A DNA stretch of 64,000 bases from Methylovirgula sp. HY1 (GCF_019343105.1 NZ_CP073764.1:1922001-1986000); one strand, 5' to 3'. Shown: positions 15,366 through 24,682, numbered from the stretch's first letter. Program-made: numbers and translations. Notes: generated by a model from the letters alone, not told the origin.

Positions 15366-17072
15366 TTATTTTTTCACCTCCGCCGCCTCGCGTCTTTCCC
15401 GCTCTTCTTCGATCAAGACCTTCCGATCGATCTTGCCGATCGCCGTCTTCGGCAGCGTGGCGCGGATGGCGATGCTCTTCGGCATTTCGATGGGCGACAG
15501 ATAATCCTTGAGAAAGCGCAACAGCGAAGTCGCTGTCTCGGCACAATCAGCCCGGAGGGTCACGAAGGCGATCGGCACCTGACCGCGATAAACATCCGGA
15601 ACACCGATGACCGCGGCTTCAGCCACGCCGCCATGCTGATAGAGTGCCTCCTCCACCACGCGCGGATAGATATTATAGCCGCCGCACAGAATGATGTCCT
15701 TCAAACGATCGACCAGGAACAAAAAACCATCGGCGTCGACATAGCCGACATCGCCGGTCCGCAACGCGCCGTCGATGAAGGCACTCGTTGTCTCGGCCGG
15801 ATTGTTCCAATAGGCCGCCATGATTTGCGGACCGCGCAGACAGACCTCGCCCTTCTCGCCGATCGGCATCAGAAGGCTTGGATTTTCCAGCGAACGGATC
15901 TCGACGATGGTGCCGAAAAAAGGCCGCCCGACCGAACCGCTGCGCGGCTCGGCATCGATCGGGTTGCCGCTCACGACCGGGGACGCCTCGGTCAAACCAT
16001 AGCCCTCGATCAATTTGCAGCCGGACCATTGCTCGAAGCGCAACCGGACTTCCAGCGGAAGCGGCGCGCCGCCGGAAATACAATAGCGTATCGAAGACAG
16101 ATCGTAACGGCCGGTGCTCACTTTCGCATTGAGCGCCGCATAGAGCGTCGGCACACCGGGAAACAGCGTCGGGCGCTTCTTGGTGATGAAGCGCAGCACT
16201 TCATGCACGTTGAAACGTGGCAAGAGCACGATCTCGGCACCGATCGCGATGCAATAATTCATGCCCGCGGTCATTGCGAAGACATGGAACAGAGGCAGCA
16301 GCAGCAAAGCCCGCTCATGCCCCAGCCTCACGTCATGCATGTGGATGCAAATCTGCGCGACATTAGCAGAGAGATTGGCATGGGTCAGCATCGCGCCTTT
16401 GGGGACGCCGGTGGTGCCGCCCGTATATTGCAATACTGCAAGATCGCGCTGCGGATCGATCGGCACGTGTTCAACAACACCTCGATCAGAGATGAGCTGG
16501 GCGAAGCTCACATGCCGCAAATCATTTGGAATGGGACAAAACTGCGCCGATTTGAAGAGTTTCAGAAAAATCCCTTTTGCCGCCGGAAATATGCGCCACA
16601 ACGGGCAGACGACGAGGCGCTCCAGGCAGGTCTTACCGAGCGTCGCGGCAACCTTGGGATAGATTTTGTCGACATCGACCGTCACCATGATGGTCGTGCC
16701 CGAATCTTCGATCTGATGAGCGATCTCGCGCTCGACATAGAGCGGGTTGAAATTGACGACGATGCCGCCGGCCTTCAAGATCGCGAAATAGCAGATGATG
16801 GAATAGGGCGTGTTGGGCAGACAAAGCCCGACGCGCGTGCCGCGCCGCACGCCGAGCAATTGGAAGCCACGCGCCGCACGCTCGACAAGTTGCGCCAGCT
16901 CGGCATAGGTCAGGCGCTTGCCGAAGAAATCCGTCGCCGGACGGTTGCCGAAACGGGCCACAGTCTCAGCCAGCAATTCGGGCAGCGGAGCCAGCCGGAG
17001 TTGTTCGCTGTGATCGGTCGTCGATGGGATAGAAGCTGACATGGACCGAAGTCTAATCGACTTTGGGGCCAT
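15366..17072 (-). CDS. Long-chain fatty acid / acyl-CoA ligase (AMP-forming)
   Basis: A 568-residue ANL-superfamily adenylating enzyme. The start at 17072 has AGGAAGAG upstream; a second ATG at 17042 lacks an SD. The P-loop motif LQYTGGTTGVPKGAML and the core motif GYGLTEASPVVSGNP are intact. DGFLFLVDRLKDIILCGGYNIYPR contains the hinge Asp/Arg, and a C-terminal catalytic Lys lies in PKTAIGKIDRK. Length and motifs fit FadD/PimA-type ligases that activate medium to long carboxylic acids. Next to a SphA-like porin gene, it may act in uptake of a hydrophobic acid; the substrate is unknown. Confidence 0.9.
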   Translation of the reverse strand: MAPKSIRLRSMSASIPSTTDHSEQLRLAPLPELLAETVARFGNRPATDFFGKRLTYAELAQLVERAARGFQLLGVRRGTRVGLCLPNTPYSIICYFAILKAGGIVVNFNPLYVEREIAHQIEDSGTTIMVTVDVDKIYPKVAATLGKTCLERLVVCPLWRIFPAAKGIFLKLFKSAQFCPIPNDLRHVSFAQLISDRGVVEHVPIDPQRDLAVLQYTGGTTGVPKGAMLTHANLSANVAQICIHMHDVRLGHERALLLLPLFHVFAMTAGMNYCIAIGAEIVLLPRFNVHEVLRFITKKRPTLFPGVPTLYAALNAKVSTGRYDLSSIRYCISGGAPLPLEVRLRFEQWSGCKLIEGYGLTEASPVVSGNPIDAEPRSGSVGRPFFGTIVEIRSLENPSLLMPIGEKGEVCLRGPQIMAAYWNNPAETTSAFIDGALRTGDVGYVDADGFLFLVDRLKDIILCGGYNIYPRVVEEALYQHGGVAEAAVIGVPDVYRGQVPIAFVTLRADCAETATSLLRFLKDYLSPIEMPKSIAIRATLPKTAIGKIDRKVLIEEERERREAAEVKK

Positions 17073-17150
17073 TGTTGACTCTTCCTGGGATGAGAGAGGA
17101 CCAGAGTGCGCTGCAGCGCGCCGCAGGCCAGCGTGCGGCGTGAAATCATC

Positions 17151-18143
17151 TCAGAAGAGCTTCCAGGTAAACTGAGTCCAGATGCGCCAGCCGTCGGCGC
17201 CGCCCTGGCCACGACTGAGCACGGACTGGGTCGCGAGGAGAGAAATCTCGCCATGTTCCAAAACATAGCCGATCTTGCCGCCGACGCCGGCCATGGCGGC
17301 TTGCGAGCAGCCATTGTTGACGCCCGGCGCCACCGGCGCGCAGCTATTGGCAAGGCCTTGTGTCGCGATGAAAGCGGCCGGATTGCCGCCGCTGTCGCGT
17401 GTGGTCTGGAACGCGGCATAAGCGACCGGGCCGATCTCGACATGGCCGAATTTTTTCGTCGCTGTCAGGTCGGCATAGAGAGCCTGGCCATTGGAAACGC
17501 CAGAATAGGAATTGGCCGAATAAATATCATAAAGGAACGTTGCGCTGAGATCCCAGCCGTCGCGGAGATAGCTCACGCCGAACGTTGGCTCGAAAGTCCA
17601 GTAAGGCGCCCCGTCGCTGCTGAGACCATTGATGCCTTCGATCTGTCCGTCGGGCAACGCCAAGTTGAGCCCCGCACCGACATGCCAGCCGTTCTTCAAA
17701 TCCCACGACAGATTAACCGGCGCGATGATCGTATCGCGCAGGCCGCCATCTTGGCGCGTCACCCAGCCTGCGCCAGGCAATTCCCCATAGCTATGGATGG
17801 AGGCGACGGGCTGGCTGAAGAGCACCGCATAGGTCGCGCCGAACAGCATCCAAGGCGTCGTCCACAGCAGAGCCGGAACCTCATCCGCCACATCAGCTCG
17901 AAAGGCGCCAGGCCCGAAGCCGAGATTGGGCGAAGCCGCGCGCGGCACCGAATCAGTCCCATAATTCCCGAGACTGTAGAGATAGAGACCCGGGGTTCCG
18001 GTATAGGCGAAGGGAATCCCCATCGTCGTTCCGGGCAGAATGGTGAAGGATGCGCCAGGTTCGAAGGCGAAAGCGCAATCGCCGGTAACGAATGGGGCCA
18101 AAGCCACGACACAAAAAATGAAGGCTCTATACTGTGGGCGCAT
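17151..18143 (-). CDS. SphA-family outer-membrane transporter-like protein
   Basis: A 330-residue exported protein with signal peptide MRPQYRAFIFCVVALAPFVT...AFA. It has alternating aromatic/polar strands throughout and ends in a terminal Phe (RIWTQFTWKLF), as outer-membrane beta-barrels do. The pattern, including SWDLKNGWHVGAGLNLALP and FEPTFGVSYLRDGWDLSATFLYDI, resembles the 'phenol degradation meta-pathway' SphA/COG4313 family implicated in uptake of hydrophobic compounds. The ATG at 18143 (SD GAAGGGC) is chosen over an upstream ATG that would spoil the signal peptide. It lies directly upstream of the acyl-CoA ligase. Confidence 0.8.
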   Translation of the reverse strand: MRPQYRAFIFCVVALAPFVTGDCAFAFEPGASFTILPGTTMGIPFAYTGTPGLYLYSLGNYGTDSVPRAASPNLGFGPGAFRADVADEVPALLWTTPWMLFGATYAVLFSQPVASIHSYGELPGAGWVTRQDGGLRDTIIAPVNLSWDLKNGWHVGAGLNLALPDGQIEGINGLSSDGAPYWTFEPTFGVSYLRDGWDLSATFLYDIYSANSYSGVSNGQALYADLTATKKFGHVEIGPVAYAAFQTTRDSGGNPAAFIATQGLANSCAPVAPGVNNGCSQAAMAGVGGKIGYVLEHGEISLLATQSVLSRGQGGADGWRIWTQFTWKLF

Positions 18144-18357
18144 AATGTCGATGCCCTTCAGCAAATATTGAGCTGGTAATGCGCCGATCGCTGGCACCTC
18201 TCGACCAAGGCGCAACAGAAGCGAGGGATACGCCTCGCAAAGCTTCATTCAAAAATCTTACATTCCAGCCGCGCTAAAATTTTTGCGCGCTTGATCGCCG
18301 TCAAGTGTATCTAAATTTTTGCTGAGTAAATTCTACGGCAATTAAAAGGAGGAGGCC

Positions 18358-18387
18358 ATGCGAATGGCTGCGAGATCCTGTGCATAA
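18358..18387 (+). CDS. Candidate leader peptide MRMAARSCA
   Basis: Nine codons, ATG to TAA, preceded by AAAAGGAGGAGGCC, one of the strongest SD sites in the window. The peptide ends Ser-Cys-Ala. It overlaps the hairpin at 18366-18408, the geometry of a translation-coupled attenuator. A mere chance ORF cannot be excluded. Confidence 0.4.
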   Translation: MRMAARSCA

Positions 18388-18413
18388 ACACACGACAGTC
18401 GCAGAGCCCTTTT
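18366..18413 (+). terminator. Candidate attenuator hairpin before pqqC
   Basis: GGCTGCGA (18366) pairs with TCGCA-ga-GCC (18399-18408), extended inside by CTGT/ACAG, and is followed by CTTTTCC. The left arm lies inside the 9-codon leader ORF. Confidence 0.4.
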
Positions 18414-18494
18414 CCACTTAAGCAATCATTCGCATGCCAGCGCAAGCTTTACGCGAACGCAAGGCGCCGAAGGCAGCCCGCCGAGCGATCGGCT

Positions 18495-19307
18495 ATGACG
18501 CTATGGAATCATATGATGAACGAGACGACGCGCCCAAGCTCTTCCGCCTTCGCGCCACTACCGACGGCGCAAGAGATGTCCTTATCGCAAGCTTTGGCAG
18601 CGGACGCATTCGAAGCCGAGATCCGCAGCGTCGGGGCCGAGCGCTATCACGACAAACATGTCTTCCACAAACTTTTGCATGGCGGCAAGCTCGACAAGGG
18701 TCAAGTCCAGGCCTGGGCACTCAACCGCTATTGCTATCAGGAGGCCGTGCCGCGCAAGGATGCGGCGCTGATGAGCCGCGTGCATGATCGCGAGTTGCGG
18801 CGCGAATGGATTCATCGCATCCATGATCACGACGGATTCGGGGACGAGCCGGGCGGCATCGAGCGCTGGCTCGTCCTCACCGACGGTCTCGGGCTCGACC
18901 GCGACTATGTCACGTCCTTCGCCGGCGCGCTGCCGGCGACCCGGCACCTGGTCGAATCCTATGTCCGCTTCGTCCGCGAGCAACCTCTCACCGTCGCCGT
19001 CGCTTCTTCGCTGACCGAACTTTTCGCGCCTTCAATCCATCGCGAACGCATCGCCGGCATGCTGGAGAATTACAGCTTCATCGACGATCATGTGCTCGCC
19101 TATTTCAAGCGCCGCCTGACGCAAGCCCCGCGCGATGCACAATTCGCCCTCGAGTACGTAAAGACGCATGCCAAGACGCGCGCGGAGCAAGAGGCCTGCG
19201 TCGGCGCGGTTCGCTTCAAATGCGATATGCTCTGGGCGCAGCTCGACGTGCTGCATCACGCCTATGTCTTGCCGGGGCTCATCCCGCCCGGCGCTTTCGT
19301 TCCGTGA
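18495..19307 (+). CDS. pqqC: Pyrroloquinoline-quinone synthase PqqC
   Basis: A 270-residue protein of normal PqqC length. PqqC carries out the last, oxygen-dependent ring closure and eight-electron oxidation of AHQQ to PQQ. Conserved segments include the N-terminal ERYHDKHVFHKLLHGGKL, LNRYCYQEAVPRKDAALMSR, IHRIHDHDG and SSLTELFAPSIHRERI. The start is uncertain: ATG at 18495, 18510 or 18513, none with a strong SD. No pqqA, B, D or E gene is nearby, so this copy is solitary and depends on genes elsewhere. PQQ would serve periplasmic methanol or other alcohol dehydrogenases. Confidence 0.93.
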   Translation: MTLWNHMMNETTRPSSSAFAPLPTAQEMSLSQALAADAFEAEIRSVGAERYHDKHVFHKLLHGGKLDKGQVQAWALNRYCYQEAVPRKDAALMSRVHDRELRREWIHRIHDHDGFGDEPGGIERWLVLTDGLGLDRDYVTSFAGALPATRHLVESYVRFVREQPLTVAVASSLTELFAPSIHRERIAGMLENYSFIDDHVLAYFKRRLTQAPRDAQFALEYVKTHAKTRAEQEACVGAVRFKCDMLWAQLDVLHHAYVLPGLIPPGAFVP

Positions 19308-19353
19308 CTGAAACAAGCAAGCGATGCGGACCAGCACCCGAATCTCGACCGGA

Positions 19354-19373
19354 AGAGATCGGAAAACGCTCTA
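19354..19373. repeat. Half copy of dispersed repeat module B
   Basis: AGATCGGAAAACGCTCTA matches the right arm of module B. Its CTA supplies the TAG stop codon of gluQ on the minus strand. Confidence 0.65.
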
Positions 19374-20279
19374 AGGCACAAAAGCGAAATTGCGGCGCAA
19401 CAGCCCGAATTGCGCCTTCACCTCGTCGGGAGTCATCCCTTCATGACGCAGGGTCCGAAGGGATTTGGCTCTGAGGCTTTTCGACAATTTGCGCCCCGCC
19501 GCGTCGCGCAACAATTCATGATGATGATAGCACGGTGCTGGCAGCTCCAGCAAAATCTGCAAGAGGCGATGCAGGCCCGTGGCCATGAACAGGTCCTCGC
19601 CGCGAACCACGTCGGTCACGCCCTGCAAGGCATCGTCGACGACCACGGCAATATGGTAGCTCGCGGGAATATCCTTGCGCGACAGCACGGCATCGCCCCA
19701 CAATACGGGTTCGGCGCTCACCTCGCGGCCTTGCATGCCGCTGCCATATTCCTGCCAACCGATTTTCTGGCCCAAACGCGCGTTCACCGCAGCGAGCCCC
19801 GCTTCCATGTCGAGGCGCAGCGCCGCCGGCTGACCGGCAGCCAGGCGCGCGCGGCGCTCACTGGGCGACAAATGCTTGCAGGTGCCGGGATAGAGCGGCG
19901 AGCCGTCGGGATCGCGCGGCCAGTCGGGATGCGCGCTCAAAACGCCCGCCACTTCACCGCGCGAACAAAAACAAGGATAGACGAGGCCCTGCTGTTCGAG
20001 CCGCGTCAGTGCTTGCGCATAGGCATCGAAATGTTCCGATTGCCGGCGCACCGGCTCTTCCCAGGAAAGACCGAGCCAACGCAGATCCTCATAGATCGCC
20101 TGCTCGAATTCAGGACGGCAGCGTGCGATATCGATGTCTTCAATGCGCAAGAGCAGGCTGCCACCGCTCGTCTGCGCCATTTCATGATTGATCAAGGCCG
20201 AATAGGCGTGACCGAGATGCAGATATCCGTTCGGCGAAGGCGCGAAACGAAATATATGCGAGAGGTAGGTCCTTGTCAT
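19371..20279 (-). CDS. gluQ: Glutamyl-Q tRNA(Asp) synthetase
   Basis: A 302-residue truncated glutamyl-tRNA synthetase paralogue lacking the anticodon-binding domain. It attaches glutamate to queuosine in tRNA-Asp rather than to the 3' end. The HIGH-type motif is PNGYLHLGHA near residue 16, and KLSKS follows GRKLSKSLRAK near the C-terminus. The zinc-site pattern (PCFCSR...YPGTCKH) is present. The stop codon falls in a dispersed-repeat fragment, so the last residues may have been reshaped by it. Confidence 0.94.
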   Translation of the reverse strand: MTRTYLSHIFRFAPSPNGYLHLGHAYSALINHEMAQTSGGSLLLRIEDIDIARCRPEFEQAIYEDLRWLGLSWEEPVRRQSEHFDAYAQALTRLEQQGLVYPCFCSRGEVAGVLSAHPDWPRDPDGSPLYPGTCKHLSPSERRARLAAGQPAALRLDMEAGLAAVNARLGQKIGWQEYGSGMQGREVSAEPVLWGDAVLSRKDIPASYHIAVVVDDALQGVTDVVRGEDLFMATGLHRLLQILLELPAPCYHHHELLRDAAGRKLSKSLRAKSLRTLRHEGMTPDEVKAQFGLLRRNFAFVP

Positions 20280-20933
20280 TTCCTAGCCTGTCCCGTCCGT
20301 CGGACGGCTTGCGACGACGCAAGACAGAAGCACGTTGGAGCCTTGCGGCCTTAACTCTTAGCTTTAAAGCAACGCCGCCGCGCAAACCGCTCGCCTAAGG
20401 CAAACACGGCTATGGCGAGCGGCGGAAGCCGATCGACGTCGCCCGACAGGGCCAAACCACCGAGTCGGATCAACGACCATCGACTTAAGCCCCATCCAGA
20501 TATCTACCATAGTCTGTGGCATACCTATGGCACCAACCAAAAATACGCCGCACCGCCCGAATATTTCCGCGCCGCGATGATTCGTGGCAAGCTTAAATAC
20601 ATAGGCCTGAAGGTCATAAAGCGACAATAGGGGCCGCAGGCGGATCTCGCCGAGCCGCACTGACAATCGCGTGTAGGGTCGGGGTCGAGCGCCGAGCCGG
20701 CCAACCCCTCGCCCCGGATCGGGTCTCCGTCGAGGCTCGGCGGCCAATTTTGCAAAGTTCAGCTTGACGTGGGTCCGCTTGGTCAAAATGCTAACTTATA
20801 AGCAACCCACATGCCATGACATTGCCTAGCGTATGGCGAAAACGCGAGGTGCAATGCATCGCCGCCGCCCATCTTGACCTTCGGCCGGAAACGGGATTCC
20901 TCCGCACAGCAAAGTCCGACCAAGGAATTTAAC
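20280..20933. other. Gene-poor region (654 bp)
   Basis: No gene is supported. Open frames on both strands (for example 20364-20786 minus and 20412-20630 plus) have poor starts, odd composition and no recognisable family. The last 100 bases are the 5' region of the esterase gene. Confidence 0.5.
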
Positions 20934-21632
20934 ATGGCCTCTTCCCTCGACGGCCCGCGCATCCCGCCGAAGAACCGCGTCGCCAAACAGCTCGTCGTGT
21001 TTCTGCACGGCTATGGAGCGGACGGCAACGATCTCATTGCGATCGGCAAGCAATGGCAGAACTTGCTGCCGGATGCCGCCTTTGTTTCTCCGCACGCGCC
21101 ACACCCATGCGCGCAGGCGCCCACGGGACGGCAATGGTTTCCGTTGGCCATGAACGACCCGGATGAGCTCTGGCAGGGTGTTGTCTCCGCCCGCCCGGCG
21201 CTCGATGCTTTTCTCGATTCCGAACTCGCGCGTTACAATCTCGACGACAGCCGTCTCACGCTCGTCGGCTTCAGCCAAGGCACGATAATGGCCCTGCACG
21301 TGGGCTTGCGGCGTAAACGCGCGCCGGCAGGCATCCTCGGCTATTCCGGCGTGCTCGTCGGCCCCGAGCATCTCCCCGAGGCGACGGCCCGCGATGCGCA
21401 AGGTCGGCCGCCGCCGATCTATCTCATTCACGGCAACGAGGACGATCTGATCTCCGCCGAAAGTCTCTTTCTCGCCGCCGACGAACTGTGCAAGGCCAAC
21501 ATTCCCTGCCAATGGCATATGGCGGTCGGCATCGGCCATGGCATAGACGCGGGCGGCCTGCTCTACGGCGGCCTCTTCGCCGCCAAATGTTACGGGTTGA
21601 AAATGCCCGCCGATCTCAAGGTCCGCAAATGA
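20934..21632 (+). CDS. Alpha/beta hydrolase, phospholipase/carboxylesterase family
   Basis: A 232-residue protein; the ATG at 20934 follows AAGGAATTTAAC. It has a complete alpha/beta-hydrolase triad: Ser114 in GFSQG, an acidic residue in HGNEDD (about 170) and His202 in GIGHGID, with the oxyanion segment FLHGYGADGNDL. The family (Abhydrolase_2) cleaves acyl esters, thioesters or lysophospholipids; the substrate cannot be told. It has no signal peptide, so it is cytoplasmic. It stands alone. Confidence 0.9.
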   Translation: MASSLDGPRIPPKNRVAKQLVVFLHGYGADGNDLIAIGKQWQNLLPDAAFVSPHAPHPCAQAPTGRQWFPLAMNDPDELWQGVVSARPALDAFLDSELARYNLDDSRLTLVGFSQGTIMALHVGLRRKRAPAGILGYSGVLVGPEHLPEATARDAQGRPPPIYLIHGNEDDLISAESLFLAADELCKANIPCQWHMAVGIGHGIDAGGLLYGGLFAAKCYGLKMPADLKVRK

Positions 21633-21988
21633 CACCTAGGCAGGCGCGCGAGCGGCAGCAGCGTGAAACAGCAGAACAGACCACAGCCCGCCGAAAGATG
21701 GCGGGCGATCAAGGTCGGCAAGCTTCTCCCTTGCGTTGACTCGTCTCGGGGGGAAGCTTACGACACGCCAGAGCAGGTCGACGGCAGGCGCGAGCCGGTT
21801 TTTCGGCGCAAACGAGTTGACGCGGATCGCATGACCTTATCTGCATCTCTCGCTCTCTATTATGAGCGCCGATTACGTTCTTGAAGACAGCGGACCATTC
21901 CGCGTCTTGATCGTGAGTTTGGATTGAATCAACCCAAGATCCACGTGATCTGCTGCCGCAACGGCCTTTGGCCGATTGGAGCGCGCTG
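21633..21988. other. Intergenic region upstream of etfB
   Basis: No gene, repeat or clear operator was seen. It is assumed to hold the etfBA promoter. Confidence 0.5.
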
Positions 21989-22738
21989 ATGAAGATCCTT
22001 GTACCCGTCAAACGCGTGGTCGATTACAACGTCAAGATCAGAGTCAAAACGGATGGCTCGGGCGTCGAACTCGGCAATGTCAAAATGTCGATGAACCCAT
22101 TCGACGAAATCGCCGTGGAAGAAGCCTTGCGGCTCAGAGAGGCCGGCAAGGCGACTGAAATCCTGCTCGTTTCCATCGGTCCGGCCGCAGCCGCCGAAAC
22201 CATCCGAGCCGGCCTTTCGCTCGGTGCCGACCGCGGCTTGCTCATCAAGGCCGACCAGCCGATCGAGCCGCTCGCCGTCGCCAAATTGCTGAAGGCCATC
22301 GCCGACGCCGAACAGCCGGGCCTCATCATTCTTGGCAAACAGGCGATCGACGACGACTGCAACCAGACCGGCCAAATGCTCGCCGCTCTGCTCGGCTGGG
22401 GCCAAGGTACTTTTGCCTCGAAAATCGGGATCGAGGAGGGCCGCGTCACCGTCCGGCGCGAAGTCGATGGCGGACTCGAGACCATCGAATTGAAATTGCC
22501 GGCGGTGGTCACGACCGATTTGCGGCTCAACGAGCCGCGCTATCCGACATTGCCGAATATCATGAAGGCGAAGAAGAAGGTCATCGAGGAGAAAGCCGCG
22601 GCGGAGTTCGGCATAGACATTACGCCGCGCCTGAAAGTTTTGAAGACTTTCGAACCCGCCGCCCGTAAGGCCGGGATCAAGGTCGCCTCGGCCGCTGAAC
22701 TCGTCAGTAAACTGAGGCAGGAGGCGCAAGTCATCTGA
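21989..22738 (+). CDS. etfB: Electron transfer flavoprotein subunit beta
   Basis: A 249-residue ETF beta subunit starting [20 protein letters not shown]. The AMP-binding fold and the signature around [24 protein letters not shown] are complete. ETF takes electrons from acyl-CoA and other dehydrogenases to the quinone pool through ETF-ubiquinone oxidoreductase. Its stop overlaps the etfA start (TGATG), indicating translational coupling. The sequence fits the canonical housekeeping ETF rather than the nitrogen-fixation FixAB type. Confidence 0.95.
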   Translation: MKILVPVKRVVDYNVKIRVKTDGSGVELGNVKMSMNPFDEIAVEEALRLREAGKATEILLVSIGPAAAAETIRAGLSLGADRGLLIKADQPIEPLAVAKLLKAIADAEQPGLIILGKQAIDDDCNQTGQMLAALLGWGQGTFASKIGIEEGRVTVRREVDGGLETIELKLPAVVTTDLRLNEPRYPTLPNIMKAKKKVIEEKAAAEFGIDITPRLKVLKTFEPAARKAGIKVASAAELVSKLRQEAQVI

Positions 22739-23682
22739 TGACAATTCTACTGCTTGCTGAAATTCAGAACGATCAGCTCAATGCTGCGACCGCGAAAGCG
22801 CTTGCCGCGACGGCAGCACTCGGCGGCCCCGTGCATGTGCTCGTGGCCGGCCAGGGAGTCGAAAAAGTAGCGGAAGCCGCTGCCCGTCTGGCTGGAGTCG
22901 CGAAAGTTCTCCTTGCCGATGATGTGATTTACGCGCATCGACTGGCCGAGCCTCTGGCGGCTCTGATCGTCTCTCTGGCGCCGGACTATGACGTTCTCGC
23001 TGCCGCGGCGACCTCGACCGGCAAAAATGTCATGCCCCGGGTTGCTGCTTTGCTCGACGTGATGCAGATTTCCGAAATTACCAAGATTCATGCGCCTGAT
23101 GTTTTCGAGCGGCCGATTTACGCCGGCAATGCCGTCGAAATGGTTCAGTCGAGCGAGGCGAAAAAGGTCATCACGATACGCACGGCAGCGTTTCAGCCAG
23201 TTGGCGAGGGAGGCTCTGCGGCGATCGAAAAAATATCGGGAGGGACGGATTCGGCCGTATCGCGCTTCGCCCATGAAGAGATTGCGCGCTCGGAACGGCC
23301 GGAACTCGGTTCGGCGCGGGTTATCGTTTCCGGCGGCCGGGCCTTGCAGGGCGCCGAGAATTTCGCGATGCTGATCGAACCTCTCGCCGATGAGCTGGGT
23401 GCTGCCGTCGGCGCTTCGCGTGCTGCCGTCGACGCCGGCTATGCCCCGAACGACTGGCAGGTCGGCCAGACCGGGAAAGTGGTCGCACCGGAGCTTTATA
23501 TTGCGGTAGGTATTTCTGGCGCGATTCAGCATGTCGCCGGAATGAAGGACTCGAAAGTCATCGTCGCAATCAATAAGGATGAAGAAGCACCCATCTTCGA
23601 AATTGCCGATTATGGCATCGTCGGCGACCTCTTCACTGTTCTGCCGGCCTTGAAGGAAGAACTTGCCAAAAGCCGGCGCTGA
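22738..23682 (+). CDS. etfA: Electron transfer flavoprotein subunit alpha
   Basis: A 314-residue FAD-binding ETF subunit. The C-terminal FAD domain shows SGGRALQGAENFAMLIEPLA, GASRAAVDAGYAPNDWQVGQTG, and GISGAIQHVAGMKDSKVIVA, all typical. It forms the heterodimer with EtfB. Together with the dehydrogenase gene 121 bases downstream it makes a beta-oxidation or butyryl-CoA-type electron transfer cluster. Confidence 0.96.
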   Translation: MTILLLAEIQNDQLNAATAKALAATAALGGPVHVLVAGQGVEKVAEAAARLAGVAKVLLADDVIYAHRLAEPLAALIVSLAPDYDVLAAAATSTGKNVMPRVAALLDVMQISEITKIHAPDVFERPIYAGNAVEMVQSSEAKKVITIRTAAFQPVGEGGSAAIEKISGGTDSAVSRFAHEEIARSERPELGSARVIVSGGRALQGAENFAMLIEPLADELGAAVGASRAAVDAGYAPNDWQVGQTGKVVAPELYIAVGISGAIQHVAGMKDSKVIVAINKDEEAPIFEIADYGIVGDLFTVLPALKEELAKSRR

Positions 23683-23803
23683 ACCGGCAAGCTCGCGATG
23701 CCTCAGCCTCTCGGCGGATGGCAGCGCAAGAAGAAGCGGCAGATAAATGCGCCCTTCCCGACGATGGAATGGCGGGCGGAACGTTTCCTTTGGATGAGGA
23801 CCC

Positions 23804-24682
23804 ATGGCTGAAATTCTGAAAATCGGTGTCATAGGTGCCGGCCAAATGGGGGCCGGCATCGCTCAGGTTTGCGCTCTTGCCGGCCTCAGCATCGTGCTCA
23901 ACGACATTGCCGAGGAGCGGATCGAGGACGCACTCGTCCAGATCGACGCCAATATGGGCAAGCTCATCGAACGCCATCAGATCGATGATGCGGCGCGTCA
24001 GGCCGCCATGGCCCGAATCCAAGCAACGACGGATCAGCAGGCCTTCGCCGATTGCGACCTCATTCTCGAAGCCGCGGCCGAGAATGAAGAGGTCAAACGC
24101 AAGATCTTCATGAATGTCTGCCCGCTCCTGCGCAAGGATTGCATGCTGGCGACCAATACCTCGTCGATTTCGATCACCCGGCTGGCATCGGTCACCGATC
24201 GTCCGGAGCGTTTCATCGGCATTCACTTCATGAACCCGGTGCCGCGCATGCAGCTCGTCGAGCTGATCCGCGGCATAGCTACGGAAGATACGACCTTCGA
24301 GGCCGCCAAGGGCCTCATCAAGCGGCTCGGCAAGACGGCGATCGTCTCGGAGGATTTTCCCGCCTTCATCGTCAATCGAATTCTGCTGCCGATGATCAAT
24401 GAGGCAATCTACACGCTTTACGAGGGCGTCGGCACGGTCGATGCGATCGACACCGCCATGCGGCTCGGCGCCAATCATCCCATGGGGCCCTTGCAGCTCG
24501 CCGATTTCATCGGGCTCGACATCGTTTTGTCGGTGATGCAGGTCCTCCATGAAGGACTGGCCGATTCGAAATATCGGCCCTGCCCGCTGCTGGTCAAATA
24601 TGTCGAGGCCGGCTGGCTCGGCCGGAAAACCCAGCGCGGCTTCTACGATTATCGCAGCGGGACACCCATCCCGACGCGATAG
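23804..24682 (+). CDS. 3-hydroxybutyryl-CoA dehydrogenase
   Basis: A 292-residue NAD(P)-dependent 3-hydroxyacyl-CoA dehydrogenase of the PaaH/Hbd type. The Rossmann motif is IGVIGAGQMGAGIAQVCA at residues about 6-23. The catalytic His lies in FIGIHFMNPVPRMQLVEL, and the C-terminal domain has GANHPMGPLQLADFIGLD. The single-domain length excludes a FadB fusion. Located after etfBA, it probably oxidises or reduces four-carbon or longer CoA esters, in fatty acid breakdown or the polyhydroxybutyrate cycle. Confidence 0.93.
   Translation: MAEILKIGVIGAGQMGAGIAQVCALAGLSIVLNDIAEERIEDALVQIDANMGKLIERHQIDDAARQAAMARIQATTDQQAFADCDLILEAAAENEEVKRKIFMNVCPLLRKDCMLATNTSSISITRLASVTDRPERFIGIHFMNPVPRMQLVELIRGIATEDTTFEAAKGLIKRLGKTAIVSEDFPAFIVNRILLPMINEAIYTLYEGVGTVDAIDTAMRLGANHPMGPLQLADFIGLDIVLSVMQVLHEGLADSKYRPCPLLVKYVEAGWLGRKTQRGFYDYRSGTPIPTR

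Larger units (their letters stand above)
18144..18494. other. Divergent intergenic region with attenuator-like leader
   Basis: An AT-rich promoter-like stretch (18240-18340) is followed by a 9-codon ORF with a very strong SD and an overlapping hairpin with a T-run. It is the 5' region of pqqC. Confidence 0.5.

Noticed and set aside
15273-17039. A 588-codon plus-strand frame opposite the acyl-CoA ligase
   Set aside because: It overlaps an enzyme with complete motifs and has shadow-type composition.
20364-20786. A 140-codon minus-strand frame in the gene-poor region after gluQ
   Set aside because: Composition is Arg-rich and irregular, the start has no SD, and a conflicting plus-strand frame is equally weak.
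22738-23682. Possible nitrogen-fixation FixAB rather than housekeeping ETF
   Set aside because: No fixC, fixX or nif genes are adjacent, and a hydroxyacyl-CoA dehydrogenase follows, which fits the housekeeping ETF.
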